The position numbers and the translations under genes are program-made. DNA of 55,533 bases from Corallochytrium limacisporum (lineage: Eukaryota; Opisthokonta): contig PDIP01000056.1 in the NCBI GenBank assembly GCA_002811645.1, forward strand, positions 75,999 through 131,531. The letters are read 5' to 3'. The notes below the pieces were generated by a model. That model had not been told where the DNA came from. It saw nothing but the letters and a program-made list of their open reading frames with translations, and did no database searches. This document shows positions 20,309 to 29,082 of this stretch, one piece after another. Numbering within the stretch: the stretch's first letter is position 1; every line of letters starts with the position of its first letter.

Positions 20309-21216
20309 CTACTTCGCGCACTGTGTAAACCGACGACTCCGTCTCGCAGTTACCTTCAACTTGGATGAAGATGGTGCCCTGAGTCGCCTCGACGACTCAA
20401 TCGGTTCTATCTTGGGAATTTCCGATGCACCTGCCACCAGGTACTTCTCCATAAGACCAGCCAGACTTTGCAACTTATGGATTTTCGGCGCATTCCCAGA
20501 TTCACGAGTCTCGACAGTAGTCACAGCCACGCTTGCATAGGTCGAGGACGCACAGTTCATATCATTCTCTTCCGCTTCATCCAAGTATAGCTGGAGATAA
20601 ATTTGTTCATCCAGAAGAGTTTTGTGCTCCTCTTGGATGGCCAGTCTAACGGCTGGCAGTACGGTATCAATGTGTAGGACGGTGAGGTACTACCCGTCCT
20701 CCTGAAAGATCTCAGGATACTCTCGACTCACACAGGAACGCGCGTCGCCGTATGGTGGACTCCTGTTGCTGTGCAGTCCAGAGGTTCGGCGAATGGTGCT
20801 ACCCAAAGAGACATCTTTTTCTGTTCTTGTCCGTGGATGTCGGTTGAATGATTCTTTTGGATCAGAATACGTTGAAGAACTATGCACTGCCTTTTACTAA
20901 GGGTGCTTCTAAACACCTCTTGCGAGCCTACAGTAACCCTCAATTCTTCCAAGGCTTCCGCGAATCCAAGCACCTGCCGCACTAACCGTTTGCGAATCTG
21001 AGGAGCTTAGGTTGGGAACTACCCCGCTCTCTTGTGCATAACTCCGGCAGAGCAGTCTTCTGAGTGGGCGGAGGAGGAAAGTCGCCTCGATGCCTAATAT
21101 ACTCAGACACCAAGGCTCGCATAAACTCCAGACTTTGCCTCTCTTCTTCAGCTTTCGCTAGCCTACCTTCTCCGATGATCGAACGCACCTCATCTCTTTC
21201 CGCGGGCGGGACTTTT
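20309..21216 (-). CDS. CCDC24: CCDC24-like coiled-coil protein, multi-exon (5' end unresolved)
   Basis: This gene is hidden because short introns split it. Exons, in transcription order: 21216-21103; an exon whose start is uncertain, ending at 20898; 20853-20732; 20689-20309 (stop). GT-AG introns of 44 nt (20854-20897) and 42 nt (20690-20731), and a probable 43-nt one (21060-21102), have good donors (GTAAAA, GTGAGT, GTATAT). The first two keep frame directly. Two regions resemble vertebrate CCDC24: KVPPAERDEVRSIIGE followed by MRALV in the first exon, and HIDTVLPAVRLAIQEEH with LQLYLDEAEE in the last. CCDC24 is a poorly characterised, probably cilium-related protein. The start codon lies in an upstream exon I could not fix. 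The join near 21000 is ambiguous: a 25-nt GT-AG segment would restore frame. Recognition is from memory, not a search. Confidence 0.6.
20690..20731 (-). other. 42-nt spliceosomal intron
   Basis: Minus strand reads GTGAGTCGAG at the donor and ...GGGTAG at the acceptor. It contains the only in-frame stop (TAG) between two coding stretches that share one frame. Removing 42 nt joins TGT to TAC in phase 0. Confidence 0.6.
20854..20897 (-). other. 44-nt spliceosomal intron
   Basis: Donor GTAAAAGG, acceptor CCAAAAG, with a branch-like TTCTGATC about 10 nt before the acceptor. Excision changes frame exactly as needed to connect the ELRVTVGSQEVFRSTL stretch with the downstream SFNRHPRTRTEKDVSLG stretch. 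Confidence 0.55.
21060..21102 (-). other. Probable 43-nt spliceosomal intron
   Basis: Donor GTATATTAGG and a textbook polypyrimidine tract before CACTCAG. The frame also stays open without splicing for some 40 codons, so this one is less certain than the two downstream introns. Confidence 0.4.
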
Positions 21217-21301
21217 CTGCAATGGCAGTCTACACGCTCGGGATCGTGTAGGGTGCGTCGTCGCCTGTGACCTGCGACATTGCTAACTGGCGTGACTTCA
21301 A

Positions 21302-21571
21302 CTAGGTCCTCTTAGACATTCGCTCACTCCACGATGTGGATGCAGTCTTCAGAGTGAGGTGAGACTCATGCAGTTGCTGTGACTCTGCGTTGCAAACAGC
21401 CAGGGCGTTCCGAAACGCTAGCAGAGATTCATTGATAGTGTGCAGTGTTCTGAGTTCTCTAACCTTGTCTCTGTCCGGCATTTGGAAAAGTGTCCTTCTG
21501 GCTGCGATGCTTAACTCCTACTGCATGGTAAAGGTTTCTCGGCCACCTATTGCTGTGCTCCCAACTCCCAT
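21302..21571 (-). CDS. Small coiled-coil protein, two exons, 74 residues
   Basis: Exon 1 at 21571-21547 (ATG at 21571), a 45-nt GT-AG intron at 21546-21502 with a GTTAAGC branch-like site, and exon 2 at 21501-21302 ending in TAG. Total 225 nt, 74 codons plus stop. The intron size matches those of the neighbouring CCDC24-like gene. An internal ATG at 21481 would give 59 residues without splicing. The product is a single amphipathic helix-forming stretch (RELRTLHTINESLLAFRNAL...) with a conserved-looking Trp near the end. Its size and pattern loosely recall small subunits of kinetochore (DASH Dad2) or lysosome-tethering (KxDL/BORC) complexes, but I cannot assign it. It could also be a 5' exon of the CCDC24-like gene. 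Confidence 0.4.
21502..21546 (-). other. Probable 45-nt spliceosomal intron
   Basis: Donor GTGGCC, acceptor ATCGCAG, branch-like GTTAAGC 9 nt upstream. It removes an in-frame TAG that otherwise separates the start from the main coding stretch of the small coiled-coil gene. Confidence 0.45.
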
Positions 21572-21713
21572 GTCTAATGTCAAAGTACCTCACACCCCCC
21601 AGCGACTCAACTGAGCCCAGACACGATCTAGGTGCTCACTTTCATCAAATTGGTGCCTCAATTCAGACCCATGAGACGCAGCAAACGGGATCCGAGCCAG
21701 AAATCCCCTCCCC

Positions 21714-21737
21714 CTCCTTCGAAAAGGGGAGGGGGGA
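21714..21737. other. C-rich/G-rich inverted repeat
   Basis: A run of C/T followed at once by A/G (CCCCTCC...TTCG...GGGGAGG) that can fold into a hairpin on either strand. It lies in the short divergent promoter region upstream of the alpha/beta hydrolase-like gene. Confidence 0.4.
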
Positions 21738-21860
21738 AATCAACGTCACGCGACGAGTCAATTGAGTGCCAAGTGGGCTACTTCTGAGTGAATAGCAATA
21801 GCATTTTCAGCAAGTTATACCTAGAATGTATTAGAATAGTGTTACAGTATCATAGTTATC

Positions 21861-22823
21861 ATGCTAAGTACCTTGTCCTGGATGGTCAGAGCCGGTGCAC
21901 GGCGGGCGAGACCTGTACCAGTCAGGAGCTTTTCAACAACGAAGTGTTTGACTGCAAGCCACATCTTGGTAGAGCCTCTGCAGTCAAAAATCAGCAGTGG
22001 TGAGATCACAGAGCGGCCAACTCCGGTTTTGTTTATTCCTGGTATGTTTGGGTCAGCAGCCCACTTTGAGAAGTATTTCCAGCACTACTTTGCCACCAAG
22101 GGGTACACATCAGTGGCTGTCGACATGGACTACACCTATAGATCCGGCAAGACTGACGAAGAATTCATAGACAGTTTGGTAGACCAGGTTGCATCAGTCG
22201 GGAGGAGTCAGATGGCCCCTCCTATCATTGTGGGCCATGGACTCGGTGGGTACGTGTGCCAGAAGTACTTGGAAAGCCACCCGGCGGCCGGTGTAGTGCT
22301 GCTTTCATCCTTCGCGCCGTCAACAGACGATGCTGTAGTCGAAAAGAAAACCCAGACGGCAATGAAACTTCATCAGGCTCTAGTGCGGGCGCAATCAAAC
22401 TCGAATGACGCAGAAATTCGGGCCGACCTGCTTCATTCCATGTACAGGGAATTCGCGGAGGGAACTGTGGAGGATGCGGGCGTCCCCAGACTGTCTCAGC
22501 TGCACATGGAGAAATGGTTTGATCGAGACTTCATCCAGAAGGCCAATGTCCTGGATCCCATGACGGTCACCAAACTGTTGGCTGCGACTGGTCGTGTACC
22601 TTGCCTGTTTGAAGCAGACACGGGCGTACCGATGCTTTTAGTGGGAGCGAACAGCGATCCCATCACCACTTTGGTGGACACGGTGGACACCGCCCTTACA
22701 TACGGACTGGATCCCGATGACTGCGACGTCCTGGAAGGATCCCTGGATATCATCGTGAATCCGGACCTGTGGAAGAACTATGCCAAGCACATACTTTTCT
22801 GGGCTGGTAGTTACGGTCTGTGA
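21861..22823 (+). CDS. Alpha/beta-hydrolase-fold protein, catalytically degenerate, probable mitochondrial targeting
   Basis: 320 residues, intronless. The first 30 residues are Arg-rich with no acidic residue and include RSFSTT, typical of a mitochondrial presequence. The fold is recognisable: VLFIPGMFGS (oxyanion-loop region), then IIVGHGLGGYV at the nucleophile elbow and PMLLVGANSDP before the acid residue. The elbow reads G-H-Gly127-L-G where the family has G-x-Ser-x-G, so the nucleophile is absent. At the usual His position the sequence is LDIIVNPDLW (Leu295) where related lipase-like proteins have HD.M.DP.W. Asp266 remains. The protein is therefore probably not a serine hydrolase; it may bind ligands or scaffold. 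An alternative nucleophile cannot be excluded. Confidence 0.8.
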   Translation: MLSTLSWMVRAGARRARPVPVRSFSTTKCLTASHILVEPLQSKISSGEITERPTPVLFIPGMFGSAAHFEKYFQHYFATKGYTSVAVDMDYTYRSGKTDEEFIDSLVDQVASVGRSQMAPPIIVGHGLGGYVCQKYLESHPAAGVVLLSSFAPSTDDAVVEKKTQTAMKLHQALVRAQSNSNDAEIRADLLHSMYREFAEGTVEDAGVPRLSQLHMEKWFDRDFIQKANVLDPMTVTKLLAATGRVPCLFEADTGVPMLLVGANSDPITTLVDTVDTALTYGLDPDDCDVLEGSLDIIVNPDLWKNYAKHILFWAGSYGL

Positions 22824-22844
22824 TCGACATGCGGACAGAAAATT

Positions 22845-22850
22845 AATAAA
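22845..22850 (+). terminator. Poly(A) signal of the alpha/beta-hydrolase-like gene
   Basis: AATAAA on the plus strand, 22 nt past the stop codon, within AT-rich sequence before the delta-tubulin gene. Confidence 0.55.
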
Positions 22851-23108
22851 TATCGTACAGTGGCAGGAGCACAGGTTATAGTGTGCTCTCTGTCCCATCG
22901 CTGGTCCTTCTCCTGGCAGCACAGCCCTTCCCTCCCTTGCTCTGGCTGATACTTTTATAGCAAGTCTGTTTCTCCGGGCGCGTAGGGATGAAGCAAACTC
23001 TCAGACAATATCTTCCCGCCAAGGTATAAGTAACAATGTTTCGCACTCACAGCCGAAAGGATCGTAGGGCAGAATATGCAGTGGGGCTTTGCACGAACAG
23101 AGTCTGCG

Positions 23109-24488
23109 ATGGAACGGGGGACAATCACTGTTCAAGTTGGCCAGTGTGGCAATCAACTGGGCTTAGCACTGTTTGATCGCAGACACTCTGATCAGGGTAC
23201 ACGGAACACATACAATTTCCGCACCAACAGGGATGGTAGACAGACGGCCAGGGCAATTCTGGTCGACACGGAAGAGAAAGTTGTAGACCAAGTGCTGACG
23301 AGTACACAAGACCACGGTTGGGGCTTCGATCCTACCAATGTCGTGCGCCAAAAGAGTGGTGCCGCCAACAATTGGGCTTACGGATATGCGTGCCTCGGTG
23401 CGCAAGTGGCGGAGTCGTGTTTAGAATGTGTGCGAAACGAGGCAGAAAAGCTGGACTACATTGATGGATTCCAGGTAATTATGGGCTTAGCTGGTGGCAC
23501 GGGCTCGGGCGGAGGAACGTGTCTGAGTGAGGCTTTACGTGCTGAACACCCTCATTCGTTCATTCACCACCACAGCATCGGGCCATACAGGGGCGGAGAA
23601 ATCGTGTTGCAGTCCTATAATACCCTGCTGTCTTTGTCATCTCTGTACCCGGTAAGTGACGGTATATTTGTCTATGCGAACGATGCATTGCACGGCGCTG
23701 TGAAGGAGCTCCTACAGGCGCAGTCGGGAAGCACGAAGATCAGGAAGCCCTCCGGAGGCTTACAGCTTGATAGTAAGGGCAAAGTGACTTTTGATCACAT
23801 TAATTCTATGATTGCGAATAACATCGTCCTCTACGAGAGCACTTTTGATTCCACTACGAACGTACCTAGCGCATCAGCAGATATTGGCACACATCTCTGC
23901 CCTGTACCGGACTATAAGTTCCTGTCGTTGCGCAGCAATCCATACGCAGTAGACTCTACGGCAATGACTTTTTCTGCCACTCGCCCTGACATGGTGGTGA
24001 AGAACCTTTTCCGCATGCAGGCGTCGAACCGTTTGATTGATGCGAAGTTGGGTTCATCGGCAGCACACCCAGAAGGCAATGATCCACGGACGAATCGAAT
24101 GGTTGCTGGTACAATCAGCCTGCGTGGCTCGGTGGTGCTGGAGGATGCTATCACCAATCAAATTCGACATAGCATTGCTGATCTGAATATGTGGCCCATG
24201 AATGGATCCATCCTTGCTTTCCCAGTGTCGCGATATGTGCAAGTTAATGCCAGTCGGGTGTCATACAATGGCTGGAGTATGGCTGGCGCACTGGCCGCAA
24301 ACGACCAGAGCTGCCAAAGAGTACTCTTGGAACCCGTCCTAGACGACAGTTGGAGAATGTTTGAGAGAAGGGCATACATTCATCACTTTGAAAGATTCGG
24401 CGTCACACGGGATGACTTTTTGGGAAGCTTCGCCAGCATGGAACAGATTAGTAGCAACTACGCCGCCATGAGCCGACCACCATCATGA
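23109..24488 (+). CDS. TUBD1: Delta-tubulin
   Basis: 459 residues from the ATG at 23109, chosen because the tubulin fold begins immediately (TITVQVGQCGNQLG). An in-frame ATG at 23076 would add 11 residues absent in relatives. GTPase features: GQCGNQ at residues 9-14 and the T4 loop AGGTGSGGG near 128-136. Delta-specific rather than alpha/beta/gamma: SGAANNWAYGY, GPYRGGEIVLQSYN, and the C-terminal AYIHHFERFGV...DFLGSFASMEQ, which matches animal delta-tubulin (AYIHQY.KFGI..EDFLDSF.SLEQ). There is no acidic C-terminal tail. Delta-tubulin is needed for the C-tubule or triplet microtubules of centrioles and basal bodies, and is lost in organisms without them. It converges on AP2S1 (112 bp between ORFs). 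Confidence 0.95.
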   Translation: MERGTITVQVGQCGNQLGLALFDRRHSDQGTRNTYNFRTNRDGRQTARAILVDTEEKVVDQVLTSTQDHGWGFDPTNVVRQKSGAANNWAYGYACLGAQVAESCLECVRNEAEKLDYIDGFQVIMGLAGGTGSGGGTCLSEALRAEHPHSFIHHHSIGPYRGGEIVLQSYNTLLSLSSLYPVSDGIFVYANDALHGAVKELLQAQSGSTKIRKPSGGLQLDSKGKVTFDHINSMIANNIVLYESTFDSTTNVPSASADIGTHLCPVPDYKFLSLRSNPYAVDSTAMTFSATRPDMVVKNLFRMQASNRLIDAKLGSSAAHPEGNDPRTNRMVAGTISLRGSVVLEDAITNQIRHSIADLNMWPMNGSILAFPVSRYVQVNASRVSYNGWSMAGALAANDQSCQRVLLEPVLDDSWRMFERRAYIHHFERFGVTRDDFLGSFASMEQISSNYAAMSRPPS

Positions 24489-24600
24489 TGGACAGCAAAA
24501 GAAGTTCTTTCTGTATCATAAACCATTCTGCACAAATTCAATACAAATCACTCGTATTCTCATATATTCCAAACTGATTCTATATATTACATGTCGATGT

Positions 24601-25029
24601 TTATCCCTGTGCGTCAACTTCCGTCATGCGATCTAGGACCGTCTGTTGCGATGTCTCCATGATTTCACCGGCAAGGAACATTTCGTCTAGTACTGTGTAC
24701 GCTTTGTGGAAGTTGAAGACAAGGTCGAGTTCACAGACGTTTCCAAAGTATTTGTCAAAGGTCTCCACCAGGTTGTGGATGGCTTCCAGGTAGGCAAGAC
24801 TGTTGTCCTCATTGTTCAAACACATGCAGAAGTATAGGCCCGCATACCGGCGGTATACCACCTTGTGGTCCCGGAATTCAACGAAATTTGTGTGCTTGGT
24901 GTCACGGACGGTAACAGTGACATGGAGTTCTTCAAGAAGCTTCAATTTTTCATCTTCGTCGTAGGGTACGTACCATCGGGCCAGGCGTGTCTTGCCCTGG
25001 CGGTTGTTCACTACCAGAAAGCGGATCAT
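24601..25029 (-). CDS. AP2S1: AP-2 complex subunit sigma
   Basis: 142 residues, exactly the length of animal AP2S1, intronless. Nearly every conserved block is present: MIRFLVVNNRQGKTRLARWY, TVRDTKHTNFVEF, VVYRRYAGLYFC, SLAYLEAIHNLVE, VCELDLVFNFHKAYTVLDEM, FLAGEIMETSQ. It is the small subunit of the AP-2 clathrin adaptor and helps form the acidic dileucine cargo site at the plasma membrane. The TVRD..H.NFVEF spacing and ETSQ end favour AP-2 over AP-1 sigma. Confidence 0.97.
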   Translation of the reverse strand: MIRFLVVNNRQGKTRLARWYVPYDEDEKLKLLEELHVTVTVRDTKHTNFVEFRDHKVVYRRYAGLYFCMCLNNEDNSLAYLEAIHNLVETFDKYFGNVCELDLVFNFHKAYTVLDEMFLAGEIMETSQQTVLDRMTEVDAQG

Positions 25030-26332
25030 GGTTGAGACCCTCGTTTCATTCTCCCTAAATTAACTTATGTATGCTTAGGAACTTTCACATATGCACATGC
25101 AACATGACTCGATCAAGTACCTAAGTTTCGGGTCCGTGCACCCGCAGACCCTGCGTTGTTAAGGCTGTTTGTCGACCGCGTCACAAAACTCGAGCTTCGT
25201 TTAACGCCCAATGGGGGGGGTTGCCGACGTCCTCGCTAGGACGCAAGCACTGATGCTCCAGCCCAACTGGAAAACATACGCCAAGGATGAAGAGTCACAA
25301 AAACTTCATATTCCTGTAGGGTTAACCGGCAGGAGGGGAAGCAAAAAGGAATAACTTTCGCAGACTTTGCTGCTAAAGGCTTCTTATTTTATATACGGAA
25401 AGCAACTCTTTCAAGTCTCACTAAAAACCTCTTATCTATATTGGCCCCCGCTGACTTACCGTATTGTATCGCTTTTCGCGCCGCGAAGATGGTGGGTGCA
25501 TCTGTCTCAATATTGATCATGCGGAGAGATTTTTCTTCGTTCTAGGAGCCCTTGTGCATGCCCAAGTGGTTCTTCTCAGAACCCCCATTCCCGGAAAGCA
25601 TTGCCGAAGTCGGAAGAATTGGACCACGACCAGCACACCCGGCGCTCCGGACTGCGCCGGCTCCTGTTTCGTCTCTAAAACTTTCTTCATATTGCTTCTT
25701 CCCCACAGAAACTGAGGTCCATCTCTGAGGGTTGCGTTGGAGTATTCAAGAGTCCATGGTCCTGTCTATCTCGGCTCGGGTGAGCGATATTAGAAAAAGA
25801 AAATGCAGAGGCTGCTTTGCGATCGTGAGCCTCTATCGCCCCTATCGTCGCCGCCGTCAACAATAATAAGCCAGTAGGCCACCAACAGGCATGGGTGGTC
25901 TGGAGTCATCCCTAAAATTAGCCATAAAACTCGTACCAGTCTAGAGACTCCAGCCATTGAGAAGAGATAAGAGAGGCAAGGGTTGGGGAAGGGGGAAGTG
26001 CGCAAGTCCGAGGGGAAAGAGGGGGGAGGACGCACAGGAGCCGTCCAGCTGCGTGCCCAAGACGTGCACTACGTTGCAATCAGACGGGTTTCGGGCGTAT
26101 AAACATTTTTTTTATCATCCAAGAATATGTTTTTCCTAATCATAATATTAAATATTTTAACGTAATACCAATTTCCAAGGATATTCACAACTATTTGAGA
26201 GCAGAATAAACGAATCCACACGGTGCTTCTTTTAGAACAATGCGAACAACTGGTTATCACAGGCACACAGCACCGTCTTGTTTCCACAGTAATGATAGCC
26301 TCATGTGAGAGAATCTCAAACTTGCAAAAAAA
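25030..26332. other. Divergent intergenic region, AP2S1 / KDM4
   Basis: 1.3 kb between head-to-head genes. It contains a G8 run at 25213-25220, an AT-rich stretch at 26090-26170 and a purine-rich stretch at 25965-26030. No coding or RNA gene was recognised. It should contain two promoters. Confidence 0.5.
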
Positions 26333-28879
26333 ATGCCTGTGAGAAAATCAGCACAGCCAAAAATACCGTTTGAGCTTGAAGTTCCGGTGTTTCGGCCAAC
26401 CTGGCAAGAATTCAAGCATTTCAGTGAATATCTCAAATATGTGGATGAACATGGCGGTGGTAGGATCGGGCTGGCTAAAATTATTCCCCCGCCGGAATGG
26501 GTTCCCAGGCGCTCATATCGGGATTTCGATGCCGAAATTTATCAGCCCATTGAGCAGGATGTGAGTGGAAAGGACGGTCTCTACCAGGTTTTGAACTCTG
26601 CGAAGCGGAGCAAGAACCTATCGAAATTTGCACAAATTTCGAGGTCCACAGAGCACAGGCCTCCATCGAGCAATTATCACAATCGTAAGGATGCAGAAAG
26701 TAAGTATTGGAAAGCCATTCCTGTAGTGAAACCAATCTATGGCGCAGACACTCCGGGTTCATGCTTTGACACCGACCAAAAGGTCTGGAACATTAAGCTC
26801 GGCTTGGAAGGGTCCATACTTAACGAGCTGGACGGAGAGGTCACCGGTGTGACAACGTCATATCTGTACTTTGGTATGTGGAAGAGCACCTTTGCATGGC
26901 ACACCGAGGACAAAGACCTGTACTCCATCAACTACATCCACTGGGGGGCAGGTAAATCGTGGTACGCCATACCTCCAGAATTTGGCTCTCGACTGGAGAC
27001 GATGGCCAAGGGCTTCTGGCCTGCAGACTTTAGGATTTGCCCCGAATTTATGCGCCACAAGAGCACATTGATCAGTCCTTCCATCATGCACGACTACAAT
27101 ATTCCTTGGGTGGAGACCACCCAGGAAGCCGGTGAGATTATGATAACATTTCCCAGGGCCTATCATGCCGGCTTCAACCGCGGTCTAAACTGTGCAGAAT
27201 CTACTAACTTTGCCCTGGAACGTTGGATTGATATTGGGCTCAAAGCTAAAACCTGCAAGTGCCGAAAGGACACAGTGCGTATTGAAATGGATTACTTTGT
27301 GCGTAAGTACCGTCCACACCTGTTACCCCCAGATGAGGACAGCACCAGTGACGAGTCTCTAACCGATATTTCTGAAGCGGAGTTGCCGCAAAAGCCTAAG
27401 GGCAGGAAGCGCGGACGCCCCACCCTGACGGACGACAGGTCCGACGTTGAGGATGCCGAAGATGAAGAAGAGGAGGAGGACAGCGAGAGTGACATAGAGA
27501 ATGATACTGAGGAAGATCAGGCCTGGATGCGCATCCGCGCAGAGAAAGCTCTTTCCAACTACTACCGCCGTGAGCGTGAGATCAATCGACAACTATGTCA
27601 ACGGGTGGACAAGAACCGGATCCACAGCAACACAAACACCAGTAACCCTGCGCCGTCTTCAGCAGACAACACACCGAGAAGTATGACTGTGTGTGCCATT
27701 TGCATGCTTACTGATGTGTACACCTACCACGTCCCAATCTCGCCAGAGAAGGATGGCGACCGGTCCAAGAATGGCCAGACCTCGGCCGAGGCGACCACAG
27801 AGGAGGATGAGACAGCTTGCGGCATGATCCTGCAAATGTCCGAGGCAAGTGACCCAGCTGAAATGGCCACAAAAGTCGTCAACGAGACCTACCACCTCAT
27901 CCGCTGTCCCAAGTGCGAAGTAGTGGTCCACCCAGACTGCTATCAATGGCAAGCGCCTGTGATTGCCAGCGACGAACCCACCGACGTGGCCCAGGAATGG
28001 CAGTGCGAGCGGTGCTACATCAGTCCGCGAAAAGCGCGCTGCACTCTTTGCCACGAACACGGTGGCGCTCTCAGGGCGACGACAGTGGAGAACAGCTGGG
28101 TGCACGTAAGTTGTGCACAGTCCATGCCCGAGCTATATGAGAAGTTGCCTGCCAATGAACCCATTGATCTAACCCTGGTTAACCGCAGCCGCTTTAATCT
28201 GAAGTGTGCGGCGTGTCTGAAGAGTGGTGATAAACGGGACGCTCTCCGTGGCGCCTGTGTGCAGTGCACGTACGGCAAGTGCAAGCGGGCTTATCACATT
28301 CCTTGTACACGAAAATTATATACTGTGCGGGATGCATACGGTGCAGTGTTGGAGGTCAGGTGCCCCAAACACCATCCTAGCATCGTCGGTCCAGGCAATG
28401 GCAGGGACGACGAGGCTGAAGCAACAGAGTCTAAGGGAGATCAGCCAATGTCAAAGAAGGCAAAGACGGAAGGATCTGGTGCACTTGTTTCTGCACCTGC
28501 GCAGGAGTCGTTCAAAATCGGTGACCTCGTGATGGCCAAATGGCACAATGGTGCCAAGTACCCCGCAAGAATCATCGACATTAAGGAGAAGAAATCCATC
28601 ATTTTTGAGATCACCAAGCGTCGCAAAACCAGGGAGGCACGGAAACCCGTTGCTTTCATCCGGTGCAATCTCACCAATGCTGATCGCCTGCGCGACCCGT
28701 TGGTCGGGGATCTCGTTGAAATGGCAAACGGTGATAAGGTCACGGTCATTTCCGTGCCGCAGTACAGCTCTTACGTTGTGCGCTATGATGGCGATGACAA
28801 GATTGGAGCATGCCGAGAGGAAGACCTCTGGCTACAAGCCGACGCCGAAGACGGCCACAAACACAAGTTAGTCGCATGA
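26333..28879 (+). CDS. KDM4: KDM4/JMJD2-type histone lysine demethylase
   Basis: 848 residues, intronless. JmjN at about 14-56 (PVFRPTWQEFKHFSEYLKYV). JmjC at about 150-320 with the Fe(II) ligands visible: His190 and Glu192 in FAWHTED, and His278 in YHAGF. The zinc site specific to KDM4 is also present (CPEFMRH and CKC). AESTNFALERWIDIG matches animal KDM4 almost exactly. An acidic linker (about 340-400) leads to a PHD/extended PHD region (about 450-690; CAIC, CPKCE, CERC, CTLC, CAAC) and a tandem Tudor-like region (about 720-835; IGDLVMAKWHNGAKYPARI, VGDLVEMANGD). Known role: 2-oxoglutarate-dependent demethylation of H3K9/K36me3/me2, with Tudor domains reading methyl-lysine. The catalytic set is complete. 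Confidence 0.94.
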   Translation: MPVRKSAQPKIPFELEVPVFRPTWQEFKHFSEYLKYVDEHGGGRIGLAKIIPPPEWVPRRSYRDFDAEIYQPIEQDVSGKDGLYQVLNSAKRSKNLSKFAQISRSTEHRPPSSNYHNRKDAESKYWKAIPVVKPIYGADTPGSCFDTDQKVWNIKLGLEGSILNELDGEVTGVTTSYLYFGMWKSTFAWHTEDKDLYSINYIHWGAGKSWYAIPPEFGSRLETMAKGFWPADFRICPEFMRHKSTLISPSIMHDYNIPWVETTQEAGEIMITFPRAYHAGFNRGLNCAESTNFALERWIDIGLKAKTCKCRKDTVRIEMDYFVRKYRPHLLPPDEDSTSDESLTDISEAELPQKPKGRKRGRPTLTDDRSDVEDAEDEEEEEDSESDIENDTEEDQAWMRIRAEKALSNYYRREREINRQLCQRVDKNRIHSNTNTSNPAPSSADNTPRSMTVCAICMLTDVYTYHVPISPEKDGDRSKNGQTSAEATTEEDETACGMILQMSEASDPAEMATKVVNETYHLIRCPKCEVVVHPDCYQWQAPVIASDEPTDVAQEWQCERCYISPRKARCTLCHEHGGALRATTVENSWVHVSCAQSMPELYEKLPANEPIDLTLVNRSRFNLKCAACLKSGDKRDALRGACVQCTYGKCKRAYHIPCTRKLYTVRDAYGAVLEVRCPKHHPSIVGPGNGRDDEAEATESKGDQPMSKKAKTEGSGALVSAPAQESFKIGDLVMAKWHNGAKYPARIIDIKEKKSIIFEITKRRKTREARKPVAFIRCNLTNADRLRDPLVGDLVEMANGDKVTVISVPQYSSYVVRYDGDDKIGACREEDLWLQADAEDGHKHKLVA

Positions 28880-29082
28880 ACAAAGAAGAACAAATATCCG
28901 AAGAAAGATATTCGACGACAGCGGGAAACGACAAAGCAATTTGGCAGAGTTGATAGATGAGCATGATCATTACAACTAAGTTGACAGTATGAGATATATA
29001 TTATGTGTTTGCTCCAAAATAGGCTCAATTGATTAAGAAAACGAATGAGAAAAGAGATTGATATATAAAAGCACCTCCTTCT

